Below the pieces are notes generated by a model. It saw only the letters and a list, made by a program, of their open reading frames with translations, was not told where the DNA came from and ran no database searches. Below are positions 61,491 to 64,000 of a stretch of 64,000 nucleotides of DNA, in pieces. The translations under genes and the position numbers were made by a program. The stretch comes from Liolophura sinensis (Eukaryota; Mollusca; Polyplacophora; Chitonida; Chitonidae), in NCBI RefSeq assembly GCF_032854445.1, contig NC_088305.1:20996955-21060954 (forward strand), in the 5' to 3' direction. The first letter of the stretch is position 1; each line of letters begins with the position of its first letter.

Positions 61491-62029
61491 AGTGAGCACG
61501 CACTCACGTCACTGGTAGAAGTATTCTTGAACGAAGTAAGAAACATTAATCATATAAAGATTGTGAATAAGTCTTGCAGCTTCCTAACAAACCTCAATAT
61601 ACCTATCAGAGATAGTAGAAAGTAGAATTCTCAAAATCAGAAAATCAAAATGCCTATTTTAGTCATGGGCGAAATTTTAGGTCATTTACTTTTGAAACTC
61701 TGAGCCTTAATTAGGTAATGTTTGCAAAAATAGTAACCTTGACCTCGGGGTTTTTTTTATTCTCACCTTTTCTGGACCCATGAAACCTTTCCAAGAGGAA
61801 TGCTCCATTCTCTGTGAAAGAGTCGCGGTCATAGTTAAACAGGGTGAAATTTGTTCATTGTTCATTCCTCTGTTTTTATTTTCTTGTTGTCTTTTTTGCA
61901 CTTCTGGTGTCATTTTTACCTTTGCTTATTCCACACATCAGTTGTTCTTTGTAAATCTCTTTAATCTCTCGTGATTTAAATCTGCTGCATGTATATGTAT
62001 ACTGTGTCCACTTTGGCACAACACCTCAT

Positions 62030-62095
62030 CTCCCTACCCACCCCACTCCTCCCCACCCCACCCCACCCCACAACACCCCACTCCACTCCATCATG
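62030..62095. repeat. C-rich (CCCCA)n tract
   Basis: ccccaccccaccccacccca-type repeat, pyrimidine/purine-biased. Confidence 0.8.
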
Positions 62096-62174
62096 TGTTC
62101 TGTATTTTGTATTAGGCACATGTATGTATGTATGTGTGATCATGCCAGAACACGTCAGCTTCCTCTTCAGTCAT

Positions 62175-62318
62175 ACAAGAGAAGGTCTATCAGCAACCTG
62201 CGGATGGTTGTGGGTTTTCACTGTTCTCTGGCGAGTTTCCTCACACCATAATGCTGCCCACTGTTGTATAAGTGAAATATTCTTGCGTACAGCGTAAATC
62301 ACCAATCAAATAAGTGTA
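62175..62318 (+). mobile_element. SINE family A, 3' part
   Basis: Core 'agcaacctgcggatggttgt' and tail 'cttgcgtacagcgtaaatca'. Another short tail is at 63205-63285. Confidence 0.7.
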
Positions 62319-63309
62319 TTCATACAAATTGTAAATAGATCGTGCTTGATTTATGCCATGCTGTCCGTGTACATTGTTTCATTCCAGCTTGTATATATAG
62401 GGATCAAAACGACACAAACATTCCCCTATGTTATTATTTGAGAGTTAGAAGCCCTCTACCTTAAGTTTGACAGATTTCAGTGAGCAGTGATCTCAGCCAT
62501 TTGACTGCAAAGTGCAAACTGATAACATGATGGACTGTTGAACAGGTATATTAAAAGGGACCCACACACTGATTAATGATAGTTTGTGAGTCACTTTCGA
62601 TATGCATAGGTTCGAGCACCCCGGTTCCAGGCAAGGAGCAGGTGATAAATAACCTGGAGCTAAATGGGAGGAGAAAGGCTGATTTTGGCCGATTTCTAAA
62701 GGACCCCGAAGGCTAAACTTTTCCAGAAGGAATTTCTTACCTAAAAGCTATATTTTCCATTTTGTAGCTAAAATAGTTTTCAGTGCCTATCTCACGTGGG
62801 TTAAATTCCCTATGCGTTCACCTCCAACACTTTATTCACGTGACCAAAGATTGTTCTGATGATTTGCTCAGAGCGGCAGTGACATGACTGCAAAACTATG
62901 TCAGCTGAACTTCCAGAACTCTCGTACATTCACAGATTGTGTGAAAAATTTATTGACCGAAACTTTTTGCAAACTTTTTGCAAACTTTGTTTTTATGTGG
63001 ATCCCTGGCACTAAGCCTGTCAAATAGCAGATAGATACATTAGTTGGATGATCTTAAAATCAATCCCGACAATAAAACCGGTAGAATTTTGATAATCAAA
63101 CATCAGTAACGGTACTTACTTTGATACAGTGACCATGACCTCACAGCAGGAAATTCACAGCAAATGGTTGCTGTGGGCTGTGTTCACAACCCAGAACAAC
63201 TGCCTAATTATAACACCGACCGCAGTCATGTAAGATAAATATTCTTGAGTATGGCGTAAAAGTCCAATCACAGAAATAAATAAGCATAGAGCCCAGTTGT
63301 TTGATGGAT

Positions 63310-63570
63310 GGGTAAAATCAAAGAAAATACTGAAATGAACAGTATATCAGATGAAAGACCATTAAATACTGTCTATAAAAACAGCTCGATTTACTATTTT
63401 TTCCAGAATTTTCCCAGTGAAGTAGAATTGTTTTAAACACCAGAATCTTAGGTTGTCTGTAGTTACCCTGATGGTATCACTGACGTCACAGCCATATGTT
63501 TTCCCTGAAGTAGTTTGTTTCAAGGTGCATTCGGTAAGTGCATTCATAGATCTACATGTATGCATGTATC
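63310..63570. repeat. Dispersed repeat, family B copy 2
   Basis: Matches 30290-30570 in block order; contains a TGACGTCA palindrome at 63481-63488 and ends gcattcatagatctacat. Confidence 0.6.
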
Positions 63571-63596
63571 AATTAAAACGATGAAACAAAGCGATT

Positions 63597-63850
63597 TATT
63601 TATTTATTTATTTGATTGGTGTTTTACGCCGTACTCAAGAATATTTCACATATAGGATGGCGGCCAGCATTATAGTGGAAAGAAACTGGGTGGAGCCCGG
63701 AGGGAACCCATTTGCTGGCAGACCTTCCCACTTACTGCCTGAGAGGAAGCCAGCATGAGCTGGACTTGAACTCACAGCGATCGCATTGGTGAGAGGCTCA
63801 AGGGTCATTACACTGTGCTAGTGTGCTAACCAACTGAGTAACGGAGGCCC
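63597..63850 (-). mobile_element. SINE family A, full length with near-perfect TSD
   Basis: Complete copy with an (AAAT)n tail. Flanks tgaaacaaagc (left) and tgaaaccaagc (right) form an 11-bp target duplication with one mismatch. Confidence 0.88.
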
Positions 63851-64000
63851 TTGAAACCAAGCCATGTATGTGCGCTAAGTGGCAAAAGCCTGAAGTGACG
63901 TCACTGGTTCCAATATGGTCAGATAAGATATCCATAGAATCTAAAGTGCCAAATGCATTTTTCTGGGTTGAAAAAATTCTAAAAAAAAAAAATCCAACTA

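Overview
The window is animal nuclear DNA, most likely from a mollusc or a close lophotrochozoan relative. Genes are split into small exons with GT-AG introns. The introns are full of tRNA-derived SINEs whose 3' end (a 'ttcttgagtacggcgtaaaa' motif followed by an AAAT-type tail) is familiar from molluscan genomes, and two vertebrate-like regulatory genes are readable exon by exon. There is no bacterial or organellar signature. One 200-base run of N (11098-11297) is an assembly gap.

Three real genes can be rebuilt. (1) SMARCD (BAF60, a SWI/SNF chromatin-remodelling subunit) runs on the minus strand from its ATG at 44676 to its stop at 4822, about 40 kb. Thirteen core exons are visible plus two frame-preserving optional ones (29977-30045 and 12910-12969). 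The SWIB domain exons are absent and would fall at the N gap. (2) CDK5, the PSSALRE cyclin-dependent kinase, runs on the plus strand from its ATG at 45088 to a stop at 59993-59995, in eleven exons. Its last exon is one base out of frame. (3) A complete six-exon microsomal cytochrome P450 (503 codons plus stop) lies on the plus strand at 34180-39878, wholly inside SMARCD intron 1 and antisense to it. SMARCD and CDK5 are head to head, with 411 bp between start codons, so they probably share a bidirectional promoter.

Layout: 1-2137 minisatellite; 2290-2885 broken RecQ-like helicase fragment; 4822-17235 SMARCD exons 3 onward, with SINEs, MITEs and the gap; 18010-18420 and 24012-26068 tandem arrays in SMARCD introns; 27148-28630 TTAA-flanked inverted-repeat element; 29205-32210 two more arrays around the optional exon and exon 2; 34180-39878 nested P450; 40570-42540 dead pogo/Tigger-type transposon; 44605-45124 divergent gene starts; 47945-49540 and 51535-53287 large arrays in CDK5 introns; 57405-57780 array grown from a SINE; 59170-60570 two arrays at the CDK5 3' end; 61190-64000 SINEs and other repeats.

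The most unusual signal is that several tandem arrays look as if they were seeded from gene boundaries. CDK5 intron 3 carries 27 degenerate copies of its own downstream 3' splice site. SMARCD intron 7 carries degenerate copies of the exon 8 acceptor. A 36-bp array starts on the CDK5 stop codon, and a 31-bp triplication covers the P450 stop codon.
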